Assembly (NCBI GenBank): GCA_949825045.1
Contig: OX463829.1
Coordinates: 24,150,715 to 24,214,714 of the forward strand
Length of the DNA stretch: 64,000 nucleotides
Source: Argyresthia goedartella
Lineage: Eukaryota; Arthropoda; Insecta; Lepidoptera; Argyresthiidae
Direction of reading: 5' to 3'
This document shows positions 1 to 10,240 of the stretch, one piece after another. Both the position numbers and the translations under genes were made by a program. The notes beneath the pieces were generated by a model that made no database searches, had not been told where the DNA came from, and saw nothing but the letters and a program-made list of their open reading frames with translations. Numbering within the stretch: the first letter of the stretch is position 1; the number at the start of each line of letters is the position of its first letter.

Positions 1-2188
1 ATCGTCTAGAGAGCGCACAATATTAAACAATGAAGGTTTCTAACTAGCCATGGAAAATATCGACCTGCAGCCAATATATACAAGTACCGATCCAAACATT
101 GCATTGAATTACCTTATATCTAAAATCAAACAATCAATTGAAGCGAACACAGTGACAAAGAAAATTTCTCGTCGTAAGCATATTATAAAACCATGGATCA
201 CTACAGGAATTCTACGATGTGTGGCAAGCAGAGATCAACTGCATGCTAAATTAAAATTGAACCCTAAGAACTTAATCCTTAAAACCACGTATATCCGATA
301 TAGAAACACATGCAGTAACTTGCTTAAAAACCTAAAAATAAATTATGATAAGAAACAAATACAAGAAGCAGGTAAAAATACAAAAAAAATATGGGAAGTA
401 ATTAAAAACATAATACATACTAAAAGAGTAAAAACAGCTGCCACTGAACTTCTCACGTCTACCAAGAATAATAACAATGTCGATGATATAAATGACTTTT
501 TCATAAACATAGCCAGTAATATAGCTGCCAAAACGTACGGTGTTATTGAGACAATTGATACCACTGAGGATGTCCCCCCATCTCACTCTCATCCCCAATC
601 CTTTGTTTTAATCAATACAAATGAACGCGAAGTGGAAACACTTATCAAAAGACTTAAAAATAATAGTTCAACTGGTTGGGACAAAATTCCTTACACAATT
701 CTAAAGGATTACAGCTACATTTTCGTCGCTCCACTGACCTACATCTTCAATATTTGCCTGGACACTGGATGTTTTCCCACTGTTCTAAAAAAATCAGTTG
801 TCCACCCTATACATAAAGCTGGGGATAGAGACCGTGTTAATAATTACAGACCTATTTCAATTCTGCCTGCCATTTCTAAACTCTTAGAGCGCATATTAAA
901 TGGTAGGCTAATCGACTATCTTGAAAAGAAAGGCTTGCTCTCCGATCAACAGTTTGGTTTTAGATCTGGAAAATCCACTGATGACGCTGTCCATGAACTC
1001 ACAAGTCATATTGTTGAGTGTATGGACACTGGGCTGAAGACAATAGGTGTTTTTCTCGATCTAGCAAAGGCCTTTGACACGGTCTCTATCCCTATACTGC
1101 TAACAAAATTGGAAAAAATGTGAATCCGAGGTACTCAACTTAAACTTTTCAGAGACTATCTTGATAATAGGGAGCAGTGTGTCAAAATAGGCGAATGTGT
1201 CAGTTCTGACCTTAAAGTTACTCAAGGTGTGCCTCAGGGAAGCATATTAGGTCCCACACTCTTTCTTATTTATATCAATGATCTGTGCGATGTTAAACTT
1301 CAAAACGGATGAATTTTCTCATACGCAGATGATACGGCACTCATTTTCGCTACGAAAACCTGGGATCAAACTTTTAAATATGCTCAGGAGGGTTTTAACA
1401 GGGTAACGAAATTGTTACTTAGCAATGTTCTCTCATTAAATACTGATAAAACTAAGTACATGGCTTTTACAGTACGAAACTCTTCCCAACCGGCACCGAG
1501 ATTTCAGATCATTGCTCATACCTGCCAAAGACCTGTGGACAGCAACTGCTGCTGCAGTTTTCTTGAAAAGACCGACACAATAAGGTACCTGGGTGTTCTG
1601 TTGGACAAAAATTTAAACTTTTCGCAACACATAAAATTAATCACCAACAGAGTACGTAAACTCATTTACGTCTTTAAAAATCTCAGGCATGTTGCGGACC
1701 CACGGCTCTTAAGACAGGTTTACTTGGCACTGTGTCAGTCGATTATTACCTACTGCATTTCATCTTGGGGTGGTGCCGGTAAAACGGATATGTTGGGCCT
1801 AGAGAGAGCTCAAAGAGCTATTCTCAAGGTTTGTACTTTTAGGCCTAAACTCTTTCCAACATATCACCTTTATCAGACATGTGGTGTCCTCACTGTTCGC
1901 CAACTCTTCATACAACATCTAGTTCTCAGACAGCACTCAAAACTTTTCTTTGACCCAGCTGTACTCTCTACACGTCGTAATGACAGAGTTTTCAATACGT
2001 CATCAATGAAAAAACACAGATTGGCTTTTTCTGAAAGGTTTTTCCTGATCTTGGGCCCTCGTCTATATAACAGCATCAATCGAATTCTCAATATGTATCC
2101 CCTCAATAAGAACATCTGCAAAACTCACCTAACGAAGTGGTTACAAAATCTCTGCTATGAAGAAACCGAATGTCTTCTTAAAACATAG
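1..2188 (+). pseudogene. LINE-A ORF2 reverse transcriptase, three in-frame stops
   Basis: One reading frame runs through the segment, broken by stop codons at 41-43 (TAA), 1121-1123 (TGA) and 1310-1312 (TGA). It carries RT blocks in order: a GWDKIPY block near 678, NNYRPISILPAISKLLERIL near 840-900, QQFGFRSGKSTDDA near 950-985, FLDLAKAFDTV near 1050-1085, VPQGSILGPTLFLIYINDL near 1230-1285 and the catalytic YADDT at 1322-1336. Thumb and C-terminal parts follow to the TAG at 2186-2188. The sister copy at 36-37.7 kb has sense codons at the two TGA sites, so they are nonsense substitutions. The part before residue 1 of the visible ATG (position 50) is also coding-like, so that ATG is not the native start. 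Not functional as read. Confidence 0.85.
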
Positions 2189-2654
2189 TTACAATTTGCT
2201 TTTTTTCACATCACACACACACACACACACTATCATACAATTACACACCCTGCATTTAACTTTCATTAGTTTTGTGCAGACACAACTCATCACCTCAACC
2301 ACTCACCCTGCTTTTCATCTACTTTAAGTTTATAATCTTACATCCTATCATCTCGAAAGAGCAGACACATTTTTTCTTATTATTTTTTAATTCTAATTTT
2401 ATATCCATAATTTTTGTTTTTGCCCCAGTACCTAGACGAAACCGAATCTACTTGAGAAGTAAGTTGCTCATCCCTTACATGTAATTTATCGAGCACCATT
2501 TGACTACCGAGATACAGTGTTTTTCACTAGTTCGGTTGCCACAGATCCCTCCTATTTTACGATATAAATGTTCCTAATTAAGTATATCCTTAGTTTTGCA
2601 AGTAAAATCTTGTAAACCATAATAATATCAATAAAGATTTCATTTCATTTCATG
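1..2654 (+). mobile_element. LINE-A, decayed non-LTR retrotransposon, 5' end outside window
   Basis: The left edge enters a non-LTR retrotransposon. Reverse transcriptase coding sequence runs to 2188. It is followed by a 3' untranslated region with a (CA)n tract near 2207-2232, an AATAAA at about 2630 and a short pentanucleotide tail of ATTTC units ending at about 2654. The order RT, CA-rich stretch, AATAAA, (ATTTC)n is repeated on the minus strand in the LINE at 35.5-37.7 kb, so the two are copies of one family. The family resembles the CR1/L2/Daphne side of the Jockey superfamily by its RT wording and microsatellite-like tail; the exact clade is not settled. The endonuclease domain, if kept, lies left of the window. 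Confidence 0.85.
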
Positions 2655-2798
2655 GAAAATTCCGTAAAAAGGGTTTTTCGTTTTCCTGATTTAAAAAAAA
2701 TGTACCGTCCATCAGTCTCTATCTTCATGAATCGTCTAAAAGAGCATTATCGTTCTGTTTCGTAAACTTAGATATTAATATGTAGTATTGTTTATTTA

Positions 2799-3311
2799 AT
2801 AGTAGTTTATGTGACTGTTACATAATGGAGGGCATTAATACTCGAGAGTGGGTTTATGAAACGAGCCGAAGACGAGATTCATAATAATATCACTCGAGAG
2901 TTTTAATGCTTAATTATGTACAGTTACATACACTAGTTTATCTACACACATATCATCTCTTTGATGTGTTCAGGAACCGCATGTTTGACCGGCATTGTGG
3001 CTCTGCAGTTGTTTAGCTTGTTCTGTAGTACCAACTTCACAGACAAACTAGGGGCGGCACGCAGGCGGGCGTCGGCGTTCGAAATTTGAATGTCAGTACC
3101 AACTTCACAGACAAACTAGGGGCGGCACGCAGGCGGGCGTCGGCGTTAGAAATTTGAATGTCATAACATGCAGAAAAATTACACATTATGGTCATAATGT
3201 GTAATTTTTCATATAAGAAATGAGTTTTTACCAAGTAGTTTAACATTATGCTGATCGTAACGTGCGGTTTTTCTACGCAGTAAAGAGGGTTTATGATACG
3301 TGTGTAGATAA
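2799..3311 (-). mobile_element. HINE/Helentron-like non-autonomous element, copy 1
   Basis: One of six related segments. On the minus strand it starts at 3311 with TTATCTACACACGTATCATA, and an inverted copy of that 21-bp motif lies at 2938-2957. Beyond the inner repeat comes a block with an imperfect palindrome built on CTCGAG, ending ATAAACTACTAT at about 2799. It contains a tandem duplication of about 61 bp (about 3030-3160, units beginning AGTACCAACTTCACAGACAA) and a short inverted repeat (AAAAATTACACATTATG...). A 5' sub-terminal repeat, its inverted partner inside the 3' end, internal tandem repeats and a terminal palindrome match the published anatomy of Helentron-associated elements such as DINE-1. 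No coding sequence. The class assignment is inference. Confidence 0.65.
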
Positions 3312-3429
3312 AAATATTTATTCTATATAAGGTATTAATGTTCTTCTATATGTAGTTCATTCATATAAATAGATGATTTTTTACTCAGTTTTTATGTTCA
3401 GTAAAAACATCTATTTATATTATTAACTT

Positions 3430-3565
3430 GTATTTATGCACAAAGATCTACCTGTCATTGCTATAAAATTTATCCTTTTCATCTTGGGTTTGCTGGAAGA
3501 AATCTCTTGTTAGAGATAATATTTCCTTTGTGTCTAATGTGTAATGTCTTGTAATGTGAATTTTC
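3430..3565 (+). repeat. LINE 3'-UTR-like fragment
   Basis: Contains TTTGCTGGAAGAAATCTCTT, which recurs inverted near 9877-9900 and, degenerate, at about 9340-9380. Those copies end in TGTGCAATAAA plus an ATT-rich tail, so this is probably a worn 3' end of the same LINE or SINE family. Confidence 0.5.
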
Positions 3566-3569
3566 ATAT

Positions 3570-3683
3570 GCAATGAATATACGATACGAAACGATATGAT
3601 ATGATACGATACGATACTATATGATACGCTAGGATACGATATGATAGGATACGATACGCTATGATACTATACGATACGATGTA
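3570..3683 (+). repeat. Imperfect pentanucleotide tandem repeat, GATAC/GATAT
   Basis: About 110 bp of five-base units (GATAC, GATAT, with GATAG and GCTAT variants), e.g. ATGATACGATACGATACTAT. The units have diverged from one another, so the array is not freshly expanded. No coding potential. Confidence 0.85.
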
Positions 3684-3844
3684 AATTTCATGGTCTTCCT
3701 ATATATGATGATATGATTAGTTAAACATTTATCGTATTTTTTTTACATATTGAGCGGGTTCGATTGCCTGTTAATACAGGCGATTTAAAAGAAAACGAAT
3801 ATAATTCAAATTGTATTTACATACAAAACAATATTCATTCAGCA

Positions 3845-4215
3845 AAATGCTCTGTCTACGATGTTTCAGGGCTTTTGTTTAAACGATCACCAAAAACGTA
3901 CCTATTTTACTACCAATAAGTTCGAAACGACCGGACCGCCAGCATTAGTAAACGGTCACCAAATTGTGTTTGGATTAATGATCACCAAGCTTCTTTTATG
4001 TTTTGTGTGCTTAAGTTTATGTTTTAAGTTTTTTTTGTTGTTCTGACATTTTGAACCTAACACGAAGGATAAATGGGGCTTCGCTTCGCTCACCCCCTTT
4101 ACTCTTCACCTAAGCTACCGCAGTATTTTTCCCTGATATTTTCTACAACTTTTGGTGATCATTTACCCATTTTGGGTAGTATTTATCCATTTTGGGTAGG
4201 AAATATTATTTCAAT
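3845..4215 (+). mobile_element. Foldback-type repeat carrying the CTTCACCTAAGC module (copy 1)
   Basis: Holds a core at about 4011-4140, with GGGGCTTCGCTTCGCTCACC followed by CTTCACCTAAGCTACCGCAG. The same core lies at 16228-16352 and, inverted or degenerate, in the elements at 6.1-6.8 kb and 44.7-45.0 kb. Short inverted motifs flank it here (ACGATCACCAAAA near 3880 and TTTTGGTGATCA near 4155), so the outer limits are approximate. Also has two tandem copies of a 24-bp unit containing CCATTTTGGGTAGTATTTA at about 4160-4200. No protein is encoded. Confidence 0.5.
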
Positions 4216-4299
4216 GGTAATTACATTTGTCGCCATATATAAGGTGCCTCTTTGTGCCATAGCCGGGCACTCTGTATAATATTAAATTTTGCTACTTGT

Positions 4300-5215
4300 T
4301 ATACACCAATAAGGCTTTATTATTATATATTCTGTTCATTCATGTTACATATACTCATGAAATGTACATAATTGCTGACGTATTATCAAGGCTCTTTGAC
4401 AGTTCGAGCGAATGTGTTGAGACGAGAAAGACCGTAAACATTCAAATCAGTGTTCGACAAAAATACCAGGCCACGTTTCCTTGTAAAATGAATAAAGTTT
4501 CGTTCATTTGGAATGTGTCAAAGGAGGAACAGATTTATTTGTCATTCATTTCCCCCATTTCTGCGTCAAGTCGAGATTGCTGTGCCTATACAGGGTGTGA
4601 CAAATAGGTGTAGTCATATTTTAGTTATAATATGCCTACTAAAACGCCTAATAATAACTTGACCTTTATACTATCATCTCATAACTTTGATGAATCTAAG
4701 TTTATAATCCTAACCTTTTTTTAAAGTTTTATTACTTGGGGTCGGATGAAGACTATGTCCGGATGAAGGCCAGAGGGACAACAGTGCGCTCATGGCAAGT
4801 GTGCCAGCGGAAACTTGGCACAAGCGACTTGGGCTTGTGAGCTGTATACCATCATAGCTCTGAAGTCCAAGTCGCTTGTGTTCTCTGTAAAAATAACTGT
4901 CTTATGTTTCAGTCGCGTAAATAATATGAGTGCTTTGCATGCCTTGCGGGGACACTTAGTAGAGCAAGTGGTGTTTTCATCTAATTTATTTATTTACTCA
5001 GCTACACTGTATCCTAGAATCAGCAAATATGGCATTGGTGTTGATTGTTAGTAGGCCTAAATAAAATAAAGACATTTGCATTTCCTCCTAACGTTGTGGA
5101 TTTGTATGGAAAAGTGAAAAATGAAGTTGCTCTGAACAAATCTGTTCCATCGAGAAAGTTGCTCAGAATAATGTCCCTAACTGTTCGCGACATAATTTAG
5201 TTTCTAAGTAATTTA
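4300..5215. other. No gene recognised
   Basis: Small open frames here (61-103 codons) have no recognisable domain. The only structure seen is an inverted repeat, CACAAGCGACTTGG near 4820 and CCAAGTCGCTTGTG near 4868, with a spacer of roughly 35 bases. Confidence 0.6.
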
Positions 5216-5274
5216 GCATTAAGTTTTAATAACTCTGTAAATAGTATAGGTAAATAAAAGGTTTGCTAATCGTG

Positions 5275-5435
5275 TTTCCTTGGCAGAGAGAGACAGGTAG
5301 AGAGAGTAAGATAGATAGAAAGAGACGGATAGAGAAACGCAAGCCGTCTCGCTCGCTCGCTGCTCATAGCATCGCTGCTCCCACCGCCGCCCGCGGCCCC
5401 ATGGCTCACAGTTAATCCATGGCTCACAGTTAATT
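5275..5435. repeat. GA-rich tract and short direct repeat
   Basis: A purine tract (AGAGAGACAGGTAGAGAGAG and similar) is followed by a small GC-rich block and two near-tandem copies of CCATGGCTCACAGTTAAT at 5400-5432. GA-rich DNA can bind GAGA-type factors near insect promoters, but no downstream gene is visible, so no promoter is claimed. Confidence 0.45.
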
Positions 5436-5445
5436 CTTAATAAGA

Positions 5446-5860
5446 CAACTGTAAACACAAAGGGGTTGTTTTTAGTCCGTATACCACACGAGCTGATGCC
5501 CGCTCAATATGTGGGGACCCGGACATAGCAGGGAGGTCTGACTCCTGGGCATGGGTAATTCCATTTTTTTCCCCTCCAACAAAAAAAAAAAAAAAAATAG
5601 CCGCCCGCGGTACGCCAATCAGAATAAATTGCGGGCGTCCGGCGGGAACAGACACAGTTCTCAGTGACACAGTTCTCAGTTCGGAGCAGTACAAGCGAAA
5701 CCAAGCGAGAAGCTCTCTACTACCCTGCCAAGGAAGCTGCGACCCTGTTCGACCAAAACTGCGCTGTTTCTTCTTCTTTCTACGAGCCAGCCACCGCCCC
5801 AGTAATAAGTGTGGGTTGTCGAAGGGGCCCACACTAACAAACCCTTTAAATATGTCAACA
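5446..5860 (-). repeat. Interspersed repeat; inner 135 bp shared with 62.8 kb
   Basis: The stretch from about 5452 (TGTAAACACAAAGGGGTTGT) to about 5586 (a CCCCTCCAAC plus poly-A stretch) is present inverted at 62812-62946. The rest, to about 5860, is GC-richer and has a tandem ACACAGTTCTCAGT pair near 5650-5680. It may be an LTR remnant because it begins TGT, but no partner LTR, primer site or coding frame is present. Confidence 0.55.
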
Positions 5861-6094
5861 TCTATCTGTTACGTCTTGTATACCCCATTTGAGCACGCTT
5901 GCGTACTGTACTACCCAAAAACCCGTTATAGGTTTCCAATTGTATTACCCATGGCATTAGCTTCAAAATCGAGACCCCTTTAAAAAAAAAGAGATACGTA
6001 ACAAATAAAAGCACGCTTAACCAACCGACGGATTTCCGGGAGCAACATGAAATGCTACAGATAATAGAAGTGCTGCTTATTTTGTATATTTTCT

Positions 6095-6775
6095 TATATA
6101 TGTCACCATAAGATAGTCAAAACCGTTACATGATAAACTAACGTTGTTTTTCTCGTAAGTTGATCAACTATCGACAGATAGAAAACTGTAGCATACTGCT
6201 TTCTACATGACGCGTTATTTGATCAACTAACGGTTAAAACTGTTAAATAGTAAACTGGTTTAAACTTGAATTGCAAACGAAATACCATGGCAAACACTGC
6301 GGTAGCTTAGGTGAAGACTAGAGGGGGCGAGCGCAGGGAAGCGAACATATATAAGTCACCGAAAGATAGTCAAAACCATAAGTTTATGAACTAACACGGT
6401 AGTTGATCAACTATCGACAAATAGTAAACCAGACCGACAGGGTTTAGATTTTACGTTTCTTTTGTTATTACATGTCAACCTAACAAGAAGACTATTCGGT
6501 CCTCATGTTAGGTTAACGCTCCGCTGCGCTCGCGCTCTCTAGTCTTCACCTAAGCTACCGCAGTGTTTGCCCTGGTATTTCGTTTGCAATTCAAGTTTAA
6601 ACCAGTTTACCATTTAACGGTTTTAACCGTTAGTTGATCAACTACCGCGTCATATAGTACGCAGTACGCTACAGTTTACTATCTGTCGATGGTTGACCAA
6701 CTTACGAGAAAAAAACCGTTAGTTGATCAACTAACGGGTTTGACTATCTTACAGTGACATATATAGATAGACCTA
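6095..6775 (+). mobile_element. Long-armed foldback element, compound
   Basis: Two arms of about 250 bp (about 6095-6350 and 6510-6775) are inverted copies of each other. The outer ends read ATATGTCACCATAAGATAGT on the left, and the reverse complement of the right end reads ATATGTCACTGTAAGATAGT. Both arms contain TGATCAACTA repeats and the GCGGTAGCTTAGGTGAAG core shared with other elements here. The centre (6345-6510) contains another copy of the terminal motif (GTCACCGAAAGATAGTCAAA at about 6356) and GTCAACCTAAC, so one element seems nested in, or duplicated within, another. No coding sequence. Confidence 0.75.
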
Positions 6776-6779
6776 TGTG

Positions 6780-7785
6780 CACAATTGTAAATCACACACG
6801 GTGTGCGGTTCCAGAGAGCTGTTTCAGTGTGTGAGGCTTCTATCTAGTGGTACTTTTCGGCGTTTTTATTTAAATGGATCGGCCCAGGATCGGGGTGGAG
6901 TCGGAGGGAATCCCGGGAGATGACACAATCGCGGCTTAGACTCGTGTCTGGGCGAGACTTTTAAAGCCGAAGAATTGCACTGAAACCCTAGCTGAGGCTT
7001 TGGAGAATAAAAATGAATTTGAGATCGAGTTTTTACCCGAATACAGCGAAGCAAAAAGGAGGATTTGTGTTTGACCGGTATTTATGTACGTGTGTTCATT
7101 TGTATCACCAGAACATCTAAAGTATTTATCAGAATTTGGCAAATGAAAACCTGTTAGAAGCCTCTTGATCATCTACTGGTTATAGGATATGGAATGTAAT
7201 ACTTTATTCAATTTTGCGTCCTCTAGAGCGCAGAAAGCATTTTTTTTTTAAGTTTTTGAATGGGCTCGTGTTGGACATCAAATAAAAGGGCCTATATAAG
7301 CTTATTTCATGTATAACATATACTTAAACAGGTCGCTACTTTGATCGCATTAACTCGTTATTTCGGTAAATTTATTTATGCTTCTTAAAAGACTTGACAA
7401 TTGAGGCATCGGTTAGAAAAATCTTGATCGTCCACTACTTATAGGGTTTGTGACGTCACACAAATGGTACCCTCCAAAGAACAAAAATTAATGGATTAAA
7501 AAAAATTAAGTTTATGTATGCCATATAATTACAGTCTATAGTAAGGAGTGTATTGACCACTTTGTGGTAATCGGTTTCATACTATTTGGAGTGCGATGAT
7601 TTAGTGGTCGGGTTTTGGTTTTTTAACCTATTATCTTATACTTTGTTCCTCATACGACGTTAAAAATCCATTAACCTTGGTTGATTCACCTCTGTCTGTG
7701 TACGTTTCACACTTGACCGAACTAACCGCGGCCTCACACGCATTCTACTTATAATCGGTCAAACGTTAGCTATGTTATTTCCTTA
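6780..7785. other. No gene recognised
   Basis: AT-rich with small unsupported open frames. A GC-richer patch at 6870-6950 could be a worn retroelement end but contains no motif I can name. Confidence 0.5.
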
Positions 7786-7789
7786 CCGT

Positions 7790-8066
7790 CACGACTTTTC
7801 CCATACGGGGTGGCAGAGGCACTTGTGCCCACTTTGAGCCAGTTATTCAATACTCCATTTTGCGTGACAGGGGGCTAGCCCAACGCCGCAGCTCTGGAGT
7901 AATGAAGGCTTCCTCATGATGTTTTTCCATCACCGATAGAACGTCCGCATAATGTACTTAAGATAAATTAATTATCTCATTGGTACATGGTATGGTCAGG
8001 AATCGAACCTGCACCTCCTGTGTGAGACGCAAGCGTGAAACCTGTTAGACCACGGAGCTCTTCTAT
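7790..8066 (-). mobile_element. tRNA-derived SINE (SINE-3)
   Basis: On the minus strand it opens at about 8066 with a tRNA-like head: an A-box-like GTGGTCTAACAGG and a B-box GGTTCGATTCC in the right order and spacing for an internal RNA polymerase III promoter. A unique body follows, ending with GGGCTAGCCCCCTGTC and CACCCCGTATGGGAAAAG. The body recurs on the plus strand at 12050-12210, and parts recur near 25.97 and 38.53 kb. A real tRNA is excluded because the head lacks a foldable acceptor stem and is attached to a repeated body. Confidence 0.7.
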
Positions 8067-8308
8067 TTCCATAGCGAGTTTGGGTTGACGATTTAATTAG
8101 ACATTTAGTTAGAATACAATCAACTCTCCACGCAACTTACGGGAAATTAGTCTCCATAATCTCTCATGTACCTTTTACGTTGGAATATACTTTGATTGGA
8201 CATCTCGTATTTTATTTCCATCTCTCGTCAAATACAACAACGGGGAACCATCTCAAGATACACACCTCGGGGTGGCCCATACAATCTGATATCAGTGGAA
8301 AATTTATT

Positions 8309-8723
8309 TTATCTACACACGTATCATAAACCCTCTTTACTGCATACAAAAACCGCAGGTTACAATTAGCATAATGTTAAACTACTTGGTAAAGAGTCAT
8401 TTCATATCTGAAAAATTACATTACATGTAATTTATCTACATTCTACATTCAAATTTCGAACGCCGACGCCTGCCTGCGTGCCGCCCCTACTTTGTTTGTG
8501 AAGTTGGTACTACTGAACAAGCTAAACAAGTGCAAAGGAATTATCAATGCCACCATGCCGGTCGAACATGCGGTTCCTGAACACATTAAAAAGAGCTTAT
8601 GATATGTGTGTAGATAAACTAGTGTATGTAACTGTATATAATTAGGCATTGAAACACTCGAGTGATATTATCACTCTCGAGTATTAATGCCCTCCATTAT
8701 GTCGCAGCAGCATAAACTACTAT
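8309..8723 (+). mobile_element. HINE/Helentron-like element, copy 2 (tandem with copy 3)
   Basis: Starts TTATCTACACACGTATCATA at 8309, with its inverted partner TTATGATATGTGTGTAGATA at 8597-8616. The 3' block follows, with a shortened CTCGAG palindrome (8654-8682) and the end ATAAACTACTAT at 8723. The next base begins copy 3 with no spacer: ACTACTAT joins directly to TATCTACAC. It carries only one of the 61-bp internal units. No coding frame. Confidence 0.65.
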
Positions 8724-9220
8724 TATCTACACACGTATCATAAACCCTCTTTACTGCGTTCAAAAACCGCACGTTAGGATCAGCATTATGTTAAACTACT
8801 TGGTAAAAACTCGTTTCGTATCTGGAAAACTACACATTATGGTCATTATGTGTAGTTTTTCTACATATAATGACATTCAAATTTCGAACGCCAACGCCCA
8901 CCCGCGTGCCGTCCCTAGTTTGTTTGTGAAGTTGGTACTGACATTCAAATTTCGAACGCCGACGCCCGCCTGCGAGAAGTTGGTACTACAGAACAAGTTA
9001 AACAATTGCAGAGCCACAATGCCGGTCAAACATGCGGTTCCTGAACACATCAAAGAGAGCTTATGATATGTGTGTAGATAAACTAGTGTATGTAACTGTA
9101 CATAATTAGGCATTAAAACTCTCGAGTGATATTATTATGAAACTCGCCTCCGGCTCGTTTCATAAACCCACTCTCGAGTTTTAATGCCCTCCATTATAAA
9201 GCAGTCACATAAACTACTAT
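8724..9220 (+). mobile_element. HINE/Helentron-like element, copy 3 (tandem with copy 2)
   Basis: Head-to-tail continuation of copy 2. Its inverted inner repeat is at 9061-9081, the palindrome with CTCGAG arms at about 9117-9181 (loop GCCTCCGGC) and the end ATAAACTACTAT at about 9220. It contains one full and one shortened internal unit (8869-8991). Its arms differ from copy 2 by several substitutions, so the pair is not an assembly duplication of one copy. Confidence 0.65.
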
Positions 9221-9289
9221 TATAGTAATTATGTAGGATGTATTGTGATTTAACTGATAGTATATTGTTTTATTAATTTCTTTTAACTC

Positions 9290-9456
9290 TTACTTGTTCG
9301 CTAGGACTACCTCGCTATATTTTATTTTTCTCCTTTCTTCGCAGGTTAGCTGTAAGAAAATTATTTTTAGAAATAAGCTCACCTTTGCATACTGTTCGTG
9401 TTATATTTTCCATTGTGTTTTCTGTGCAATAAAGGATTATTATTATTATTATTACT
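9290..9456 (+). repeat. LINE/SINE 3' end with (ATT)n tail
   Basis: Ends TGTGCAATAAAGGATT followed by ATT repeats, with upstream GCTCACCTTTGCATACTG. The same 3' end occurs inverted at 9780-9910. It is the polyadenylation end of a retroelement copy with its 5' part lost. Confidence 0.55.
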
Positions 9457-9779
9457 AAAACCTATCTTGGTAATATTGATGGACTTAATCTGAATGTACA
9501 CTACACAATGTTGAATAATTACGATCAAATGCCTAATAAACTAGATATACCATACGGATAATGATTGTGGTTGTTATGGATGTCGCCCGTGTGAAAAAGA
9601 GAAGAATTTATTATATTTTTGTATTCGTAATTATGAGTATATCAAGGAAAATTCTTCATGACACAAACAAGCAAGGTCTAGCAAATCGCGCGAGACCGCG
9701 GGCTGCCTGTCTCTGCTTGTGATAACAATGAGGTCAACAGCTGACTGAGATTTATTATATGTAAAATTTCAGTTTTATT

Positions 9780-9910
9780 TGTTTTCTTCATAATTCATAA
9801 TTATTTATTGCACAAAGATAAATAAAAAGTTACATTCGTGGGAAACATATGTGCAAAGGCGAGCTTATCCCTAAAAAGAGATTTCTTCCAGCAAACCAAG
9901 GCATGATAAG
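9780..9910 (-). repeat. LINE/SINE 3' end, inverted relative to 9290-9456
   Basis: On the minus strand it reads TTTGCTGGAAGAAATCTCTT, then GCTCGCCTTTGCACATATGT, then a TGCAATAAA end. Same family as the two fragments at 3430 and 9290. Confidence 0.55.
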
Positions 9911-10124
9911 AAAATTTACCATGAAAGGGTAGGCAGTGCACAATATCTAATAACTTATCTAAATATGTAAAATAAAATACCTATATACCAAACTACTGAA
10001 TAAGTACCAATATATACATAAACCTGTAGATATAGTAATAAAATACATACTATAACTACTATCATGAAAGAGAGAGGAAGTGCTCTTTCTTTCTTGTGTA
10101 GTTGTACTACAATTCTAGTTGTAT

Positions 10125-10240
10125 TCTTCTTCTCCCACTGTGGTACAATGTGGAGGAGAGGCAAAAAAGACGTTTTCTAAGTATAAATATCTACAGTGAT
10201 AAAGATATTTAATTTGATTTGATTTGTTTTGCCTTGTTTG
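10125..10240 (+). repeat. Retroelement 3' end with TTTGA-type tail
   Basis: Carries CTTCTTCTCCCACTGTGGTA, GACGTTTTCTAAGTAT and AAATATCTACAGTGATAAAG, ending in TTTGATTTGATTTG. The same string of motifs, with a TTTGAG tail, is at 39558-39675, and a worn version lies at about 26080-26160. Confidence 0.6.

Noticed and set aside
3570..3683. CRISPR-like or regulatory array from the GATAC repeats
   Set aside because: Units are five bases without spacers; a plain tandem repeat in a eukaryotic context.
4296..4607. 103-codon plus-strand frame as a small host gene
   Set aside because: No domain, no splice partners, no homologous copy in the window; a chance frame is as likely.
5219..5860. Overlapping minus-strand frames of 66-131 codons as a host gene
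   Set aside because: Composed of GA-tract, poly-T and repeat sequence; part recurs at 62.8 kb. No domain or start context.
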